From NCBI GenBank assembly GCA_023653785.1, contig JAMKCH010088378.1, forward strand, positions 1 to 64,000: 64,000 nt of DNA, written 5' to 3'. A program made the position numbers and the translations under genes. This document shows, one piece after another, positions 32,887-45,026 of the stretch (position 1 is the first letter of the stretch; every line of letters begins with the position of its first letter). Below the pieces are notes generated by a model. The model made no database searches, had not been told where the DNA came from, and saw only the letters and a program-made list of their open reading frames with translations. The DNA is from Ophioderma brevispina. Lineage: Eukaryota; Echinodermata; Ophiuroidea; Amphilepidida; Ophiodermatidae.

Positions 32887-33865
32887 TCTGACTGCGCGAG
32901 TCTGAGATGGCGTTTCGGTACCTGTATTGGATTTTCCTCTTTTGTCAGGTTTCGTAGTGAAGTATTTTTTTTACTTTGGACGGGACATCAACCCCTCGCA
33001 AAAACCTGTGCCTGGATGATGTAGAAGAAACATCTTGGGGTAAGGGAATCCAGACAGGCTGCTCCCCCTTTAGATTGATGGCAGCCGGAAAGTTGCTATA
33101 TACTATGCTACTCCGCCTCCAACACGAACATGGTAGCCGTTGGGTTATCTTAACCTCATCCGCCTATTGGCCGTTGACTTCATCTGTGGAAGACTTCCGC
33201 CCACTGGTGTCATGTTAACACCACCCAGTGCTACATTAACCTAAGGACTGGGAACACAGTCGTCTCTCCCTTTCAGCCAGCTCTTTAGTGGGCTGTTGCC
33301 CGGGGTGCTCCACAAGGAGGCAGGGACTAGACGTTTGCATAGTTGGAGGCAATACAGCACCAGGGTAGGGACTAACAAAATGCCCTCCTTTTCGCCCATT
33401 ATATGGCTAGGTGCCCGCCCGGTCAGACACCAGCTGCAACGCACAACTATGCCATTTCACATCCCGGTAAACTTCTTTAGAAATGGCACGAACACGCTTA
33501 ATTTCGATGATTACTAATAATGAAAACGAGCTAGTTGTGCGGACGCTGTTTCGCATCTACCGTGGTGCAAGTTCCATATTAATAAAGAAAATATTAGACC
33601 TGTGCACTACTAGTGTTAAAAACGTCACACTCGTCATAGCAACTACGAACATACTATAGTGCGGACTATTTTGGGAGCCATATTGAAAATTTGCAACAAA
33701 AAAACATCGTAGCTGATCTTTGCCACAGTAAATTTTCTGAACATACCACATGCCCGATGAGGTTCTTGGATGTCTATGGATCATTGTATAACAGAAGGTC
33801 ACCTGGTGAAATCAATGAGAAAGTTCCATGCTGTAAGCTAGGTTTACCGGCATGGGCGGTACCAT
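32887..33865. other. Possible LINE 5' region, then unique sequence
   Basis: 32887-33450 is less AT-rich than its surroundings and probably belongs to the LINE 5' part, but no ORF1-like domain is recognisable. 33450-33865 shows nothing specific. Confidence 0.4.
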
Positions 33866-33869
33866 TTAA

Positions 33870-34206
33870 AGGGGGATGGCCCGATTTAAGGATATGAAGT
33901 TTTCATCTTGATAGGTTGGCCTTCACTCCAAAACCCTATCTGTAAAGTTATTTCAATCCGTTTTGATGCGAGAGCTAAAAACGTGATTTTGTAAGTCCCA
34001 TAGAGTACTGTGTAAAATTAATATTGGTCGACCAAAATGGGGCATATTTTCGCTCAAAACTTCCAAACCAAACATTCTTTGGCTCTAAGATTTCACAGGG
34101 TAAATGAGAAAAATAGTAGCTTTCTTTTGATACCAAAATGTTGACCACTTCCGGTAAAATCTGGGGCTTCTGGGGACGAGGCTATTAGCGATCGGGCCAT
34201 GGACCT
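33870..34206 (+). mobile_element. TTAA element, 337 bp
   Basis: TTAA at 33866-33869 and 34207-34210. Ends AGGGGGATGGCCCGATTTAA and, reversed, AGGTCCATGGCCCGATCG. It lies about 400 bp upstream of the CLCA start codon, so it could have contributed promoter sequence. Confidence 0.75.
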
Positions 34207-34602
34207 TTAAGTGTCCGCCAGTGAGCTCAAGATGGCCGTCGGTACTCGTCGGTATGATCGAGCCCCATTAAAGCAATTACACTCAATTAATAATTCCTTC
34301 TTGTGTTATATGTTACTATAATAATAGTGCTCTCTTAAGATCTCTACTATACGCTTCATAATATAATAAAGTATTATATGAATTATTTCTACTTTAAAAT
34401 ACCAAACTACTTGACAAGTCTCGAGAACTTTGAGAAAATGAGTCCATATTTAGGAATTAATGTTCACATTATGTAAACAGGTTGTTGTGTACAATCAAAG
34501 GTTAAAATGTGGAATTACGACCTGTTCAAACATGACCATACAAGCCTCAGTTGGGTAGCTACGGTTTCTATTTACTTGCCTTACTGCTACCGTCCTTGTA
34601 AG

Positions 34603-34776
34603 ATGGGCCGTATTACAGTGTTTGGGTTTGCACTGCTTTTCCTGGCAGGATTTGGGATGGTCGGAGCTCTAACGAAGCCCACTTCCATCAAACTAATTGA
34701 CAACGCTTACACCGGCATTGTAGTGGCGATACACCGAGATGTGCCCGAAAACCAAAATCTTATTAATATAATCAAG
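34603..34776 (+). CDS. CLCA exon 1: signal peptide and N-terminus
   Basis: The ATG at 34603 (A at -3, G at +4) starts MGRITVFGFALLFLAGFGM, a typical cleavable signal peptide. SIKLIDNAYTGIVVAIH follows, the first conserved block of the CLCA N-terminal domain, and the exon ends LINIIK at a GTAAAT donor in phase 0. An in-frame ATG at 34507 would add 32 residues ahead of the signal peptide and is less likely. Confidence 0.82.
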
Positions 34777-35039
34777 GTAAATAGATTAATTGCTTAATCC
34801 TTTTTAACATTGTTGATATGAAACGAAACGATACTTAACATGTTACTTCTTTATTCAGCCATTCGTACTTAAGTAAATGAAAAAATAAATGTAGAGTTTT
34901 ATATAGAGCTTTATACATTTAAAGTCTCAAGCGCTTTTACGTTTTTTCCGCTGTCCCTAAAATATTTTACATTTTCGCATACTAAAAATTCAGCAGCCAA
35001 TTACAACGGCGCACAGTATGACAATCACATAACAGCTCC

Positions 35040-35200
35040 CCATTTACACCCGGGTTAAGTAAGACATGCGAGATAAGTGCCTTGCCCAAGGACATACACA
35101 CGTTGGCCACGGCGGGCTCGAACGCACAACTTCCACTTAAACGATCTTATGATCATGAGCTCTCTAAAAAATATAAAACCCGAACTTTGAGCACGGCTGT
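35040..35200 (-). mobile_element. SINE fragment with box B and GGGCAAGGCACTT core
   Basis: On the minus strand: GTTCGAGCCCGCCGTGGCC, then CCTTGGGCAAGGCACTTATC, CGCATGTCTTACTTAACCC, GGGTGTAAATGGG. It shares the box B and central phrase with the SINE at 5105-5420. Its box A region is not clear. Confidence 0.6.
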
Positions 35201-35722
35201 ACATTAATCGTGATGGGGACATGTTGCATGTTGATGAACTGAAATTTGATGTGTAACTGCCATCATGCTTATGTTTCAAAACTGTTTAAAACGTTTTGGT
35301 AATGCCTTCTTTTCCAACTCCGGCACAGGTCAAATTGCCCCCTCCATCTTAATTGCATCATTGTGCAGTCATGCATGAAACTAAACCATTAAAATGGTAC
35401 CAAAAAGCCAGAGGAGCTATTCAAAGACTCCTTATCAAGATAATATCATATGATTGGTACATTACGGCACAACATATAACGTACTTCAGCGTCATTTGAT
35501 TGAAAGGTGTTGATATCGTCAGTGGAGTGTACTTTCGCAGTCTAATCAGGCAATCAAAGACTTGGTGGTTCAGCTAAAGTTCTTGAATGCCCAGGCTAGG
35601 CCATTTGTTAAAGAGGCCAAAAAACTTCCCTTTTAACCAATAAATTAAGGAAAGAATATTTAATTAAATAACTAGTTTAGTAAGCTTACTAGTGTGCTAA
35701 ATTGGAGTGGGGAGCTGAAGAG

Positions 35723-35914
35723 TACACACTGAAAACGCAAAGTCAACTATGCACCGACTAAAAATGGGAGTCAAAATTATGACCACAAAAAGGGTCATTT
35801 CACACGTTTTTGACCACAAAAATGGTCAGATTTAACCCCATTTTTAGTCGGTGCAAAGTTGACTCAAAACGGAGTCAAAAATGACCCCGTTTTTGAAAAT
35901 ATTTTTAGGGTGTA
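35723..35914 (+). mobile_element. Hairpin element with GCACCGACTAAAAATGGG arms
   Basis: GCACCGACTAAAAATGGG at 35752 is inverted as CCCATTTTTAGTCGGTGC at 35840. Outer ends TACACACTGAAAA and TTTTTAGGGTGTAA also pair. It resembles the 9785 element in its CACTGxAAAA end. Confidence 0.6.
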
Positions 35915-36804
35915 ACTTCCGAGAGGTAACCTCCCAAGTAAATAATAAAAGATAGATTACCTCGCTATTAATTTAGCATCATCAGCCCATACACCATCAA
36001 AGTTACATGAAATGAACAAAAGAAGTTGACGTCTTTGCGATCATCAGTCGTGACTGGAATTACGTAAATTTGAAAACACCAGCACACGTGAAAATGTAAA
36101 CACGTCCTTCGTAATGCGATTCTTTTCGTTTAAACATTGTCTTTTAACATGAAGAAATTTATGCCAGAGATTCGTTGTAATATTTAGGGCAGCTTTTGGA
36201 CGAGGGATATATCAAAATATTAATTAAGAAGAAAGATAATTTAAGTTGAAAAATGCTTCTCGCCGAGAAGAATTGGATTATAGCACTGAACAACCAACTG
36301 ATCCACAAGACAGTGTCTTTGTGGCGTGAGTCGTGAAGTTATAGTATTAGGTAAATTCAACCTGTTCTTTTAAGTTCCAGACCCATGTCAGCTCTTTTTT
36401 TTCATTTGTTTTACAATAAACAAGTACTATTGAACAATATTTAGACATCTACATTTGTTTTTAAACTCTTTATTTCTTGCATATAGTTTTAGATAGGTCT
36501 TTTTGTTAACGCCATATATCGAATGATATACCATTCCACACAAAATGCTCACTATTATGAAGAATAACAAATATGATTGTTTTTAACTATAATTATTTGA
36601 CATACAATTTATGGGAAAAACCCATACATAAAAATCTAAAGTTGATGACAATGATAAAAGTAGCAAATTGGAGTTGATTTGATGACTACGGCATTGAATC
36701 TTGCTGCATAGCAAGAATAACTGTCGAGCAAGAAACAATAAGATTTCGGGTAAGATGTCCCCGATTTGGCGCACGCAAACGCGAGATGCCGCTCAACTTA
36801 CTAG

Positions 36805-37240
36805 ACTATAGTAGATTCAACCCATCGTGCCACCGGAGGAAAAGTTTTGGACAGCGTCGATTAGTTGGGAGAGGAGGCATATATTAGTTTGGTCCCCGAT
36901 TCAACCTGTTCATGACAACTAAGATGATCTGTCCTTTCATGTTGTGGCCAAAGGCTTTGTTTCCTTCTATCCAAAGCCACGTGCACTCAAAAGGCATTAA
37001 CCTTCAACTCACCTGTTACTTGAATACCATTGAAGCAAATACGATTATTCAGAATGTATTAATGTGTTTGCGTTGACCTGAATGATTTCATTAAGCTCAG
37101 ATTGATTTTTCTCTGCTATCGGATTACATCTTTCAATAGATTTCGTGTGGAATTTTACTTTCTCCACTGCACATCCCTCATTCAATGCCAACCTTTGAAA
37201 AAGTATTAGAGGTGACACGATGGGTTGAATCTACTATAGT
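36805..37240 (+). mobile_element. Inverted-repeat element, family B, copy 1
   Basis: Ends ACTATAGTAGATTCAACCCA (continuing TCGTG.CACC) and the exact inverse TGGGTTGAATCTACTATAGT. It lies in CLCA intron 1. Collinear with 44551-45026 over most of its length. Confidence 0.75.
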
Positions 37241-37727
37241 AGCGTACTCGTCAGTTGCTCCGGTTTGGTGCACGTGGGTCTATTAGTATTAGATTCAACC
37301 ATAAAGTCGAACGATAAAATCACAAGAAAATATTGAAACTGAAACAAAATGCCCCAAGTGATAACATTGTGGTTATCTGGAGAAAATTAATACTTAACAG
37401 ATGACTGCTATCAATATACTTAACCCTTTCGACACGGGCCAATTCTGTATACGTAATATAGCACATTTGTCAGTGGCTTTTAATGGCGTCACAAATGCTT
37501 GCAGGTCAATTGGAAAGCCATCTAAAAAGAATATCAGCATAGACTAGGCTTGTTTGGACTAATTTAGATGCATTTTTCATGCTGATTCTGAATATGCACT
37601 GGAAAATTAATAATTTTGACCTTTTTGAAACAAAATTTGACAAATTTTGACCGTTGAGCGACTGGAGTCGCTTGCCGTGTTCAAAGGATTAAGGATAATT
37701 TTCTTTTCTAACGTAATTTTCTTATAG

Positions 37728-38019
37728 GATATGTTCATCGACGGGTCTCTGTATTTATACAACGCGACAAAACACAGAGCATATTTCCAGGATGTCACAA
37801 TCCTTATCCCTCAAACATGGGCTTCAAGACCAGAATACGTCCAGGCCAGCAATCAGTCATTCGACCTCGCTGACGTCATCGTAGCCCCACCCAATCCTCG
37901 CTGGGCACCTGACCCTTACACTAAGCAATACCAAGGGTGCGGCAAGGAAGGTGTTCATATTCATTTCTGGGACCTATTTTTACTTCAACCAGACATTGAA
38001 GATTACTATGGACCTCTAG
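37728..38019 (+). CDS. CLCA exon 2: N-terminal CLCA domain
   Basis: Acceptor TTTTCTTATAG, donor GTAATG, phase 0 in and 1 out, 97 codons. It contains SLYLYNATKHRAYFQDVTIL, then IPQTW, and DPYTKQYQGCGKEG followed by HIHF. These are the diagnostic blocks of this domain (LY.AT..R.yF..v.IliP.tW; PYT.Q...CG..G..IH). Confidence 0.88.
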
Positions 38020-40356
38020 GTAATGTCCTGTAATGGAGGGTGGGGTGTATTGGGCGAGGTACATATTATGCTCGTGTATAAAACCATGTATTCCAGGGTC
38101 ATTTTGGAGATCGGCGATGTCCGAACATTATTTAGCGTATCAAAACTCGAACCATGTAGATATGTTTGCTACGTTCACGTACATGTATTTAGGGTGTGAA
38201 TATTTCGATTGTCTCTGCTGTTTGAGTAGTCAAATTCCAAACCAGATACTTGTTTAATGTGTTTATTTGACCCAGCGAAAGTCTGCTTTCTACATTTTGG
38301 AGGTTATACATTAGGAGGGCGTAATATCACCACTATGTTGAGACACATGCAAACGTGCATGGAAATATTTTTTTCATAATTCACAACTCTAAGTTTTACT
38401 GACATAACTCTATGTTATGTCCATTAAAAAAGAGGGGGATTCTGCACAAAAGTATCTGGGTTTTAGTTTGCAATTAAACACTATGGGTTAGCTAACACAC
38501 TCTTATTTATTCAGTTAAGTTTATCTTTGGCAAAAACTTCTGAATTTTACTGAAAGGGTTTCTCTCTAAAGGATATACTTTAACCGAATGTTACTTTTCA
38601 CGTCACACAACCGGCGTGGGTTTTTTATTGTTTCTGTATGATCCCTGGGTAATGCATCTTTACAAAATCCTAGTTTTAAACAAAATACCGTAGGAAACTC
38701 AAGGTATTCTTTAACCTGCGAGCAAACCAGGGTTTGTATTCCGACGCACAAGCCCCAGCGTTTTGTTAAAATTTTGCCGTTACAAAAACTCGTACGCGAA
38801 ATCAGGAGGAAACCTTTTTTAACTACTGATTTAGGATTGTTTCAGTCGAAAGGATTCACATCATTAATGAACAATATTTTTTTATGATAAGATAAGAATA
38901 AAGATCAAAATATATGCGGAGTGAGACAGAAGATATTTTCAGAAAGGGTCCTTTTTCCGAGTCCGGTCTGTCTTCAGGTTTAAAGAATGCCTTACCAGTG
39001 TATAAATCACAGCCAACAACGACGTTTTATGTAATGAAAACTGTGCTTGTGTTGGTACAACAAATAAGTTTCTGTCAAAAGAAAATCCAAGGCATGCGTC
39101 TCAATAGGGCAGAGTAGGTCAGCAGGGAAGTTTCAAAAACTAAGGTCTTTGGTTCCTTTCTGACCATAAAAACCTATCAAATGTTTTCTTGGTAAGTGTA
39201 GATTTAGAGCAATTTGTTATTTATTGAAACATCTTTGTGTACTTTAAATTAGTGCATTGTGCAACAGAAGCTTCGATTTGTATGTAGACGTTGTACCTCA
39301 AGGAATGTAGCAGTGGTTGTTTTTTGGTATTTCACGTGTGTACATTACTCATGCCTGATTAATGTTATAGTTCGCTCGTTATTTCATTTTGCTCTTTTTA
39401 CAGGCCTCTGGTCTATGTATCTGTCAGCGTTCTTTTTTTTCTGTCGACACTTTCTGGTGGGTTTTCTGTCGACCACTTCAGCTCTTTTATCGCAGGGTCC
39501 ATTGTTTGATTTTGCCACGTGATGCAGATAGTGCCCGCAGGGCCACACAACTTTGACCCTCATCTGGACCTGTGAACTGACCACAGGGTCAAATATGTAA
39601 TGTAATTGTCAAGATATATCGTTTACAGGATTAGGACCGATTTCAACCAAATTTGCCTCATATAGGGTGTTCAGGGTAAGAGGGTCAAAGGTCATATAGA
39701 GGGGTTCACATTGCGGTCTCAAACCATAATTTGTGAAACAATATGCAAAAAATCGCCGTCATTACAAGGTCAAAGATCAAGATCGAAGTTAAAAATCTAC
39801 AAACAAGCTCCGATTGAGCTAAAATTTGTCAGGATAATAATCTTCGTGACATCGTAATTACAGAACAAGTACAGTTGACCCCATCCGTGACCCAGGGCTC
39901 ACGTTATAGGGGTGCAAAAGGTAAAATCGCTGACATGCTTGGATGGAGCCAAAACTAAATAATAATGATCTTCGTAACGTTGTTAACGCGCAAAAATACA
40001 TTTAATGACATTTGTGACCCATTGGTCAAATTACAGGAGTCAAAGGTCAAGTCACCGAAATGCTTCGATGAAACTTCTATATGCCCCTGTCTTCGTATAC
40101 TCTTGAATACTAGTTTTCTACTGCTTTTGAATATATGTCGTCTTCATCAACATTTCGTTCTTTTTCTGAACATATATTTATCTCTCTTCTTCCACATACG
40201 CTGTCTTTTTGTTGTTGAGTTTTGTTGTTGTTTTTTTTGTTTTATGCTTTTTTGTTTGTTTATATATTTGTTACTTTGTTTTCCCTCTAAAGTTAATTAA
40301 AACAAGGAGTATCGTTATATTTTATATATTTCTTGGCAATTTCTATTTATTCACAG

Positions 40357-40489
40357 GACGAGTATTAATACACGAATGGGGTCATTACCGTTGGGGTCTA
40401 TTTGATGAATATGCAGATCCTGTTGGTGATCCCGACAACTACCAAGAATTCTACTATAACTATATCACACAAAAATGGGAAGGCGTTCG
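40357..40489 (+). CDS. CLCA exon 3: zincin motif
   Basis: The acceptor is TTTATTCACAG; a glycine codon is completed across the junction. RVLIHEWGHYRWGLFDEYAD contains HExxHxxxGxxDE, the zinc-binding pattern of the CLCA protease-like domain, with His161, Glu162 and His165 in the deduced protein. It ends in phase 2 after WEGV plus CG at a GTAGGC donor. Confidence 0.88.
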
Positions 40490-40689
40490 GTAGGCTTGTA
40501 TAGTAGTTCGTCCAATTAAAATGGCCCCTCTGTCTGAGAGACTTGATATTTTATCTGAGAAACCGAGGAAGATTTTTAGTCCGTCGACTGTATCACATAG
40601 TGGTACATGTTTAGTTTATATTTTTTTAAATAAACGTCATACAACTTTTAGGACATATTATTCTAAACATTTTCAATGTAAAACAGTTT

Positions 40690-40870
40690 ACCCACGCCGT
40701 AGTGAACTTCCTTAAAATGCCAAAAGCTTTCGTAAAAGCTTCCAGGTAAATACTTTTCTCATCCTTTCCGGTCATATTAGCGACAAAAATGTCAAGGTAA
40801 CTCCTTAACCGGAGGTAGGGTATGCCGTCGAAGGATGGGGAGTGGTTGCCACCCAAACCGGGCCTAACAA
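40690..40870 (+). repeat. Dispersed repeat D, copy in CLCA intron 3
   Basis: CTTCCTTAAAATGCCAAAAGC, CTCATCCTTTCCGGTCAT, TAGCGACAAAAATG, GGTAGGGTATGCCGTCGAAG. The reverse complement of 57350-57475 carries the same string of phrases (GGGTATGCCGTCAAAGTCG, TGACCAGAAAGGGATGAGAAG on plus), and 25140-25255 a shorter version. Confidence 0.5.
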
Positions 40871-41679
40871 AAATACCAGGGCGTTAGAGTTAACGATTAA
40901 ATCATACTGATTGAACCAAAATCTCTTACTGTGCATGTAATGATACGAGTTTTGACATGTCCCTGATGTACCAAAAAAGACCACAAATATTTGCCCCATT
41001 TAAGCGTTATCGTTCCAATCTACTTGCTCAGGATGAAACATAGTGTCAACCAGTTCACACACTAATTGTGAACATTGTCACACTATGAACTCGCAATGTA
41101 CCAGGTCAGTACATATACGAAATATTTGTTATGGTAACAATAGCAAAGCTCTTGTAAGTTGTTAGGCGTGAATTACGGGGTTATCGATTGTAGTGAGGTT
41201 ATCCAACTCCAGGTTATCACAGTATGTCAGATTAAATTCTACAGATATAACAATATTATTGACATTGCGGTGTTTATGGAATTTTCCTTTTATTAGATTC
41301 AAGTCAATTTAAAGTTTAGAAAAAGGAACCATCCAAAAGCTGACACGCCATGAGCCAATGGCTTTGCGCTGTTTTAGTTTCATAAAAAAATGGAAATATT
41401 TCATTAAATTCCTAAATGGTAGTAGAAATAATAAGAAGTAAGAATATCTGGGATCGTTTAGAAACTGTTTATACTCACGGTTGGTAAATACAAGTAAAAT
41501 GTATTATTATGCATCTGGTGTGAAAATGACGCTGTGCGAGTAGCGCGTACCGCCCAACACTGAACAATACGCAAAATTGAGGCAAATCATCCAACTTAAT
41601 ACTCTCTTTTATTAGTTTTGAAGCATTTGTTTAAACTATTTTGTTAGGTCAGGATTCATTCTTGTATATTAATAATAAT

Positions 41680-41816
41680 AATATTGGATGACTTTTTCTG
41701 TTGATAACAGAAAATATCGCCTTCGTCAAGAAATACCAAGCTCGTCTTCGACTCGTCCGATATTTGATCTAGGCCCGGGCGATATTTTCTGTATCAGCAT
41801 CAAGCCATCCAATATT
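41680..41816 (+). mobile_element. Short hairpin element in CLCA intron 3
   Basis: AATATTGGATGACTTTTTCT then CAGAAAATATCGCC, inverted as GGGCGATATTTTCTG then AGCCATCCAATATT. Simple foldback about 137 bp long with a CCCGGGC-containing loop. Confidence 0.55.
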
Positions 41817-42255
41817 ATACACACATATATAGTTTACTCGAGACATTTATATCGGATGGTTCCGCCTCCAATAGGTACGGCCAAACCCATTGTACGATGT
41901 TGACAACTTAGTCTTTCGGTGCTTCATTTGAACAGGGGTAATACAAACCATAAAACCAACTCCAAGTTTGTGTTTGCTTGTTTGGTTTTATGTAACAAAA
42001 TACAATATTGTCAAAATATCAAGAAGAGTTTACAACTATTGCAAGGGAAAATGGGAACTCAGTGAAATTCTTCTCGGGGTGTTGCTGTTAAAAATTTATC
42101 TCACTTCTAGGGACTAATCCAAAAGTTCAGTCATCCGATATGGAAATACTAATTTTACTCAATATCTGGGTTTTTTGTTTTTTTCTCTTAGATTTCGTAT
42201 GACGACAACGAAATAATACAGTCAAGTTTTTCCCCAACCACGTTCCCTACTACAG

Positions 42256-42370
42256 ACCGTGCACAGGAAACAGTAGTGTAGGCTACGAAGATGGTTGTGT
42301 ATACCTTACACTAGAAGATGGGCACAATACCACTGGCTCGATCATGTTTGGTCGACAGTATTATGATCAG
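42256..42370 (+). CDS. CLCA exon 4: cysteine-containing segment
   Basis: Acceptor choice matters. The AG at 42255, after a pyrimidine-rich tract, restores phase (CG|A = Arg) and gives PCTGNSSVGYEDGC and then TTGSIMFGRQYYDQ. This aligns with the CLCA 'GC.f......asIMF' block. The earlier AG at 42191 would create an immediate stop. Donor GTAATA, phase 0. Confidence 0.82.
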
Positions 42371-42539
42371 GTAATAATGAGAAAATAGCAGAAAAATTAC
42401 AAAAAGATAAAGCAAAATTGACAACTCCCAAGCATGTATCAGTACATCAATTTGGTGATGCTATTCGTGCTAGAAAATTAATGCATATCCAGCATCCTAA
42501 ATAAAACCTAGTGATTCTGCCAACTTGATGAATGATGAT

Positions 42540-42854
42540 ATATCGTCGTTGGGCGGAAAACCTCATATGTACATTTGACCTTTGAGAGCAAAACCTCACA
42601 TGTAGTAAAAACGGTAACATGACGAAACTTCATTATGTAACATTATCGAAGACCCCAAAAACTGAAGAATGCTGTTAATGCCTGAAAAAAGGTTTTCCTC
42701 TCTAAATATATTTAGATAATTATTTACTCCAAATTCCGAAATAAACTGTCATATGATTACATTTTAGCCCATGGCCCCCATTTTACATATGTGCGTTTTG
42801 CCATTTTCACCCTATGGAGTTACATATGAGGTTTTCCCGCCCAGCGACGATATG
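42540..42854 (+). mobile_element. Inverted-repeat element in CLCA intron 4
   Basis: ATATCGTCGTTGGGCGGAAA and ACCTCATATGTAC at the left; the right end inverts as ATATCGTCGCTGGGCGGGAA and ACCTCATATGTAAC. About 33-bp arms, no ORF. Confidence 0.72.
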
Positions 42855-43167
42855 ATCTACCTATATAGATTTTACGAATTAAAAAAATCTTTAATGACGA
42901 AAAGTATACCTTTCGTGTCCTACGTGCTAAGTTCTTAATACTCAAAAATATTTCTAATATGTTCTGATACTGCTCAAGAAAAAAAATGGGAAATTTAAAT
43001 TATATTTTCATCGAAGTGTCGTTTTTGGAAGCAGCATTGTACAAATACTATTTTAATGTCCGTACCGGAAGCTTTCTAATTTACTGCTGATTGATATACA
43101 ATAACTTGATAATTAAGTTTGTTTCTGATCAAAGATCATATATATCCTTTAATTGGTTTCATGTCAG

Positions 43168-43301
43168 ATCGTTGGACTTTGCGCATAAACATCAGTGGAT
43201 CGACCCCTATTTACACAACCGTGAAGCCCCCAACAAACACAATAGACTATGTGATTACAGAAGTGCGTGGGAGGTAATGAGAGGAACTTCAGATTTTGAA
43301 A
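43168..43301 (+). pseudogene. CLCA exon 5 with a frameshift
   Basis: After the acceptor CATGTCAG the in-phase reading is IVGLCA then TAA. IVGLC fits the family's 'sIVEFC' block. One base over, HREAPN-type family sequence follows: [20 protein letters not shown] and EVMRGTSDF, ending at GTAAGT in phase 1. The shift lies at about 43180-43190: one extra base or two missing. Either the gene is broken here or the assembly has an indel. Confidence 0.75.
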
Positions 43302-43596
43302 GTAAGTAATAGTCTCATACCTACTTTGTAAGTAATAGTAGTAATAGTAAGACTTTTGATGAATAGTATCAATCAAACAAATACGGCATAGCAGCAACTG
43401 TCTGTTTAATATTGCATTAAAAAATTCTAGAAAAAAGGGATGTGAATGAAAGAAAAGCAATAACATTTTAATGGATTGCATCTATTAACTGAAAGTATAT
43501 TGTTCTAAATCTGATATTGGTACTTCACATGGTGTTATTTGTATAAACGACATCCGACAAACAGGTTAGCACAGACTAGAAATGAGACTAAAATGA

Positions 43597-43764
43597 GGGA
43601 GTTTCCGTAACCTAACCCATCTCACACACTCTTTTTTAGGACACACTTATGAATTCGGAAACCTTAACGAAATAAACATGTGCTTTATTCAGTGAAAGGT
43701 TTCCGAATTCATAAGTGTTTCAGAAAAAAATGTGTCAGATGGGTATAAGTTTACGGAAACTCCC
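43597..43764 (+). mobile_element. Inverted-repeat element downstream of CLCA exon 5
   Basis: GGGAGTTTCCGTAA at the left and the inverse of TTTACGGAAACTCCC at the right. Arms of about 70 bp also include CACTTATGAATTCGGAAACC and its inverse. The loop is short (AACGAAATAAACATGTGCTT region). Confidence 0.75.
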
Positions 43765-44550
43765 GAAAAATGAGGCGAAGAGATTGATGATCATCTTGCC
43801 TGTTGGACTATTATTATTAATATTATTGTTGTTGTTGTTACTTAGGTTCAGAAGCTCTCTTTGTTGCACTTTACTTTTATCCGCTTTATACTATCCTTTG
43901 TAGTTTCTTATGGAGTTGCTTATCTTTTTACAAAACTTGTTCTTCTAAGCATACTACATAATACTACAATGAAAAGTGATTGTCTATTTTAATGGATAAA
44001 GGTTTGGAGTTGCTATTTTTCGTAAAGGATCAAAACCAAATTCATTGCACCATTTTCAAAAGTATTTCTAGTACTTAGCAGACCATTAAATTTACTTTAT
44101 AAACATCCTAGTAATCAAACTATTCCAAAGGTTAGGCGCTAAATTACTACTGATCAAACGTTAAAAAAGTAAACGGAGGTAATAGGTGTTTTGTTAAAGT
44201 AAAAAGTGTCTTTGTTAAAATATTTGCTTTACCTTTTGAATTGGCATTTCAATTTGAAATGGCATACCTCAGGACAAAGATTACACTGTCTCGATAGAAA
44301 CGGACTCGGTTACACTCTTTTATCAAAACTGATATGAACCCGGTGTTGTTTGTTCTTCTTCATTGAAAATTTTAACATATTTCATAGCGGCTTATATTAC
44401 TTTATTTCCAACTCTGGAAATTTTTAAACGGGCTTTGTCAAATTTGGGTGAGCACAACAAAAAGCTCCAACAAAGATTTACGTAAAAGGCAGAAAACAAA
44501 TAAATAAATAAGTTTATTATGACGCGGGGGGACGCTTCCGTATCACCCAC

Positions 44551-45026
44551 ACTATAGTAGATGCAACCCATCGTGTCACCGAGGAAAAGTTTGGCCAGCG
44601 TCGATGAGTTGGGAGAGGAGGCAGATGTGGTCCCGGTTGCACCTGTTCATGAATGAAAATAAGATAATCCTGTGCCTTCAAGTTTAATGGAGAGTGCAAA
44701 ACTTTTGTGTTCCTTTGAATTCAAAACAGCCAATGGGCGCTCCCGGGGGCGCAAAAGTCAGTAACAAGTTCAATCACCTGTAAAGTGAAGTGAGGCAAAT
44801 GCGAGACAAGCTTAGACTATTTTGCGGTTATGTAACTATAAATGCAGTTTACGTTGACTTGAATGATTTCATAAGGCAAAGCAAGAATTGATTTTTCTCT
44901 GACTATGGACTTTTGCTTCAATACAGTTAGCGTGGAATTTTAATTTCCATCCACGGCCCACATCCACTATTCAATGCCAATTACCGTCGAAAAGGATTGA
45001 GGGACATCGATTGGAATCTACTATAT
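44551..45026 (+). mobile_element. Inverted-repeat element, family B, copy 2
   Basis: Begins ACTATAGTAGATGCAACCCA and ends GGAATCTACTATA. Shares AGTTGGGAGAGGAGGCA, CACCTGTTCATGA and GTTGACTTGAATGATTTCAT (GTTGACCTGAATGATTTCAT in copy 1) with it. More diverged at its right end. Confidence 0.7.

Noticed and set aside
42192..42255. AG at 42191 as the CLCA exon 4 acceptor, or a frameshift in exon 4
   Set aside because: Using the AG at 42255 keeps phase, gives Arg across the junction and needs no frameshift.
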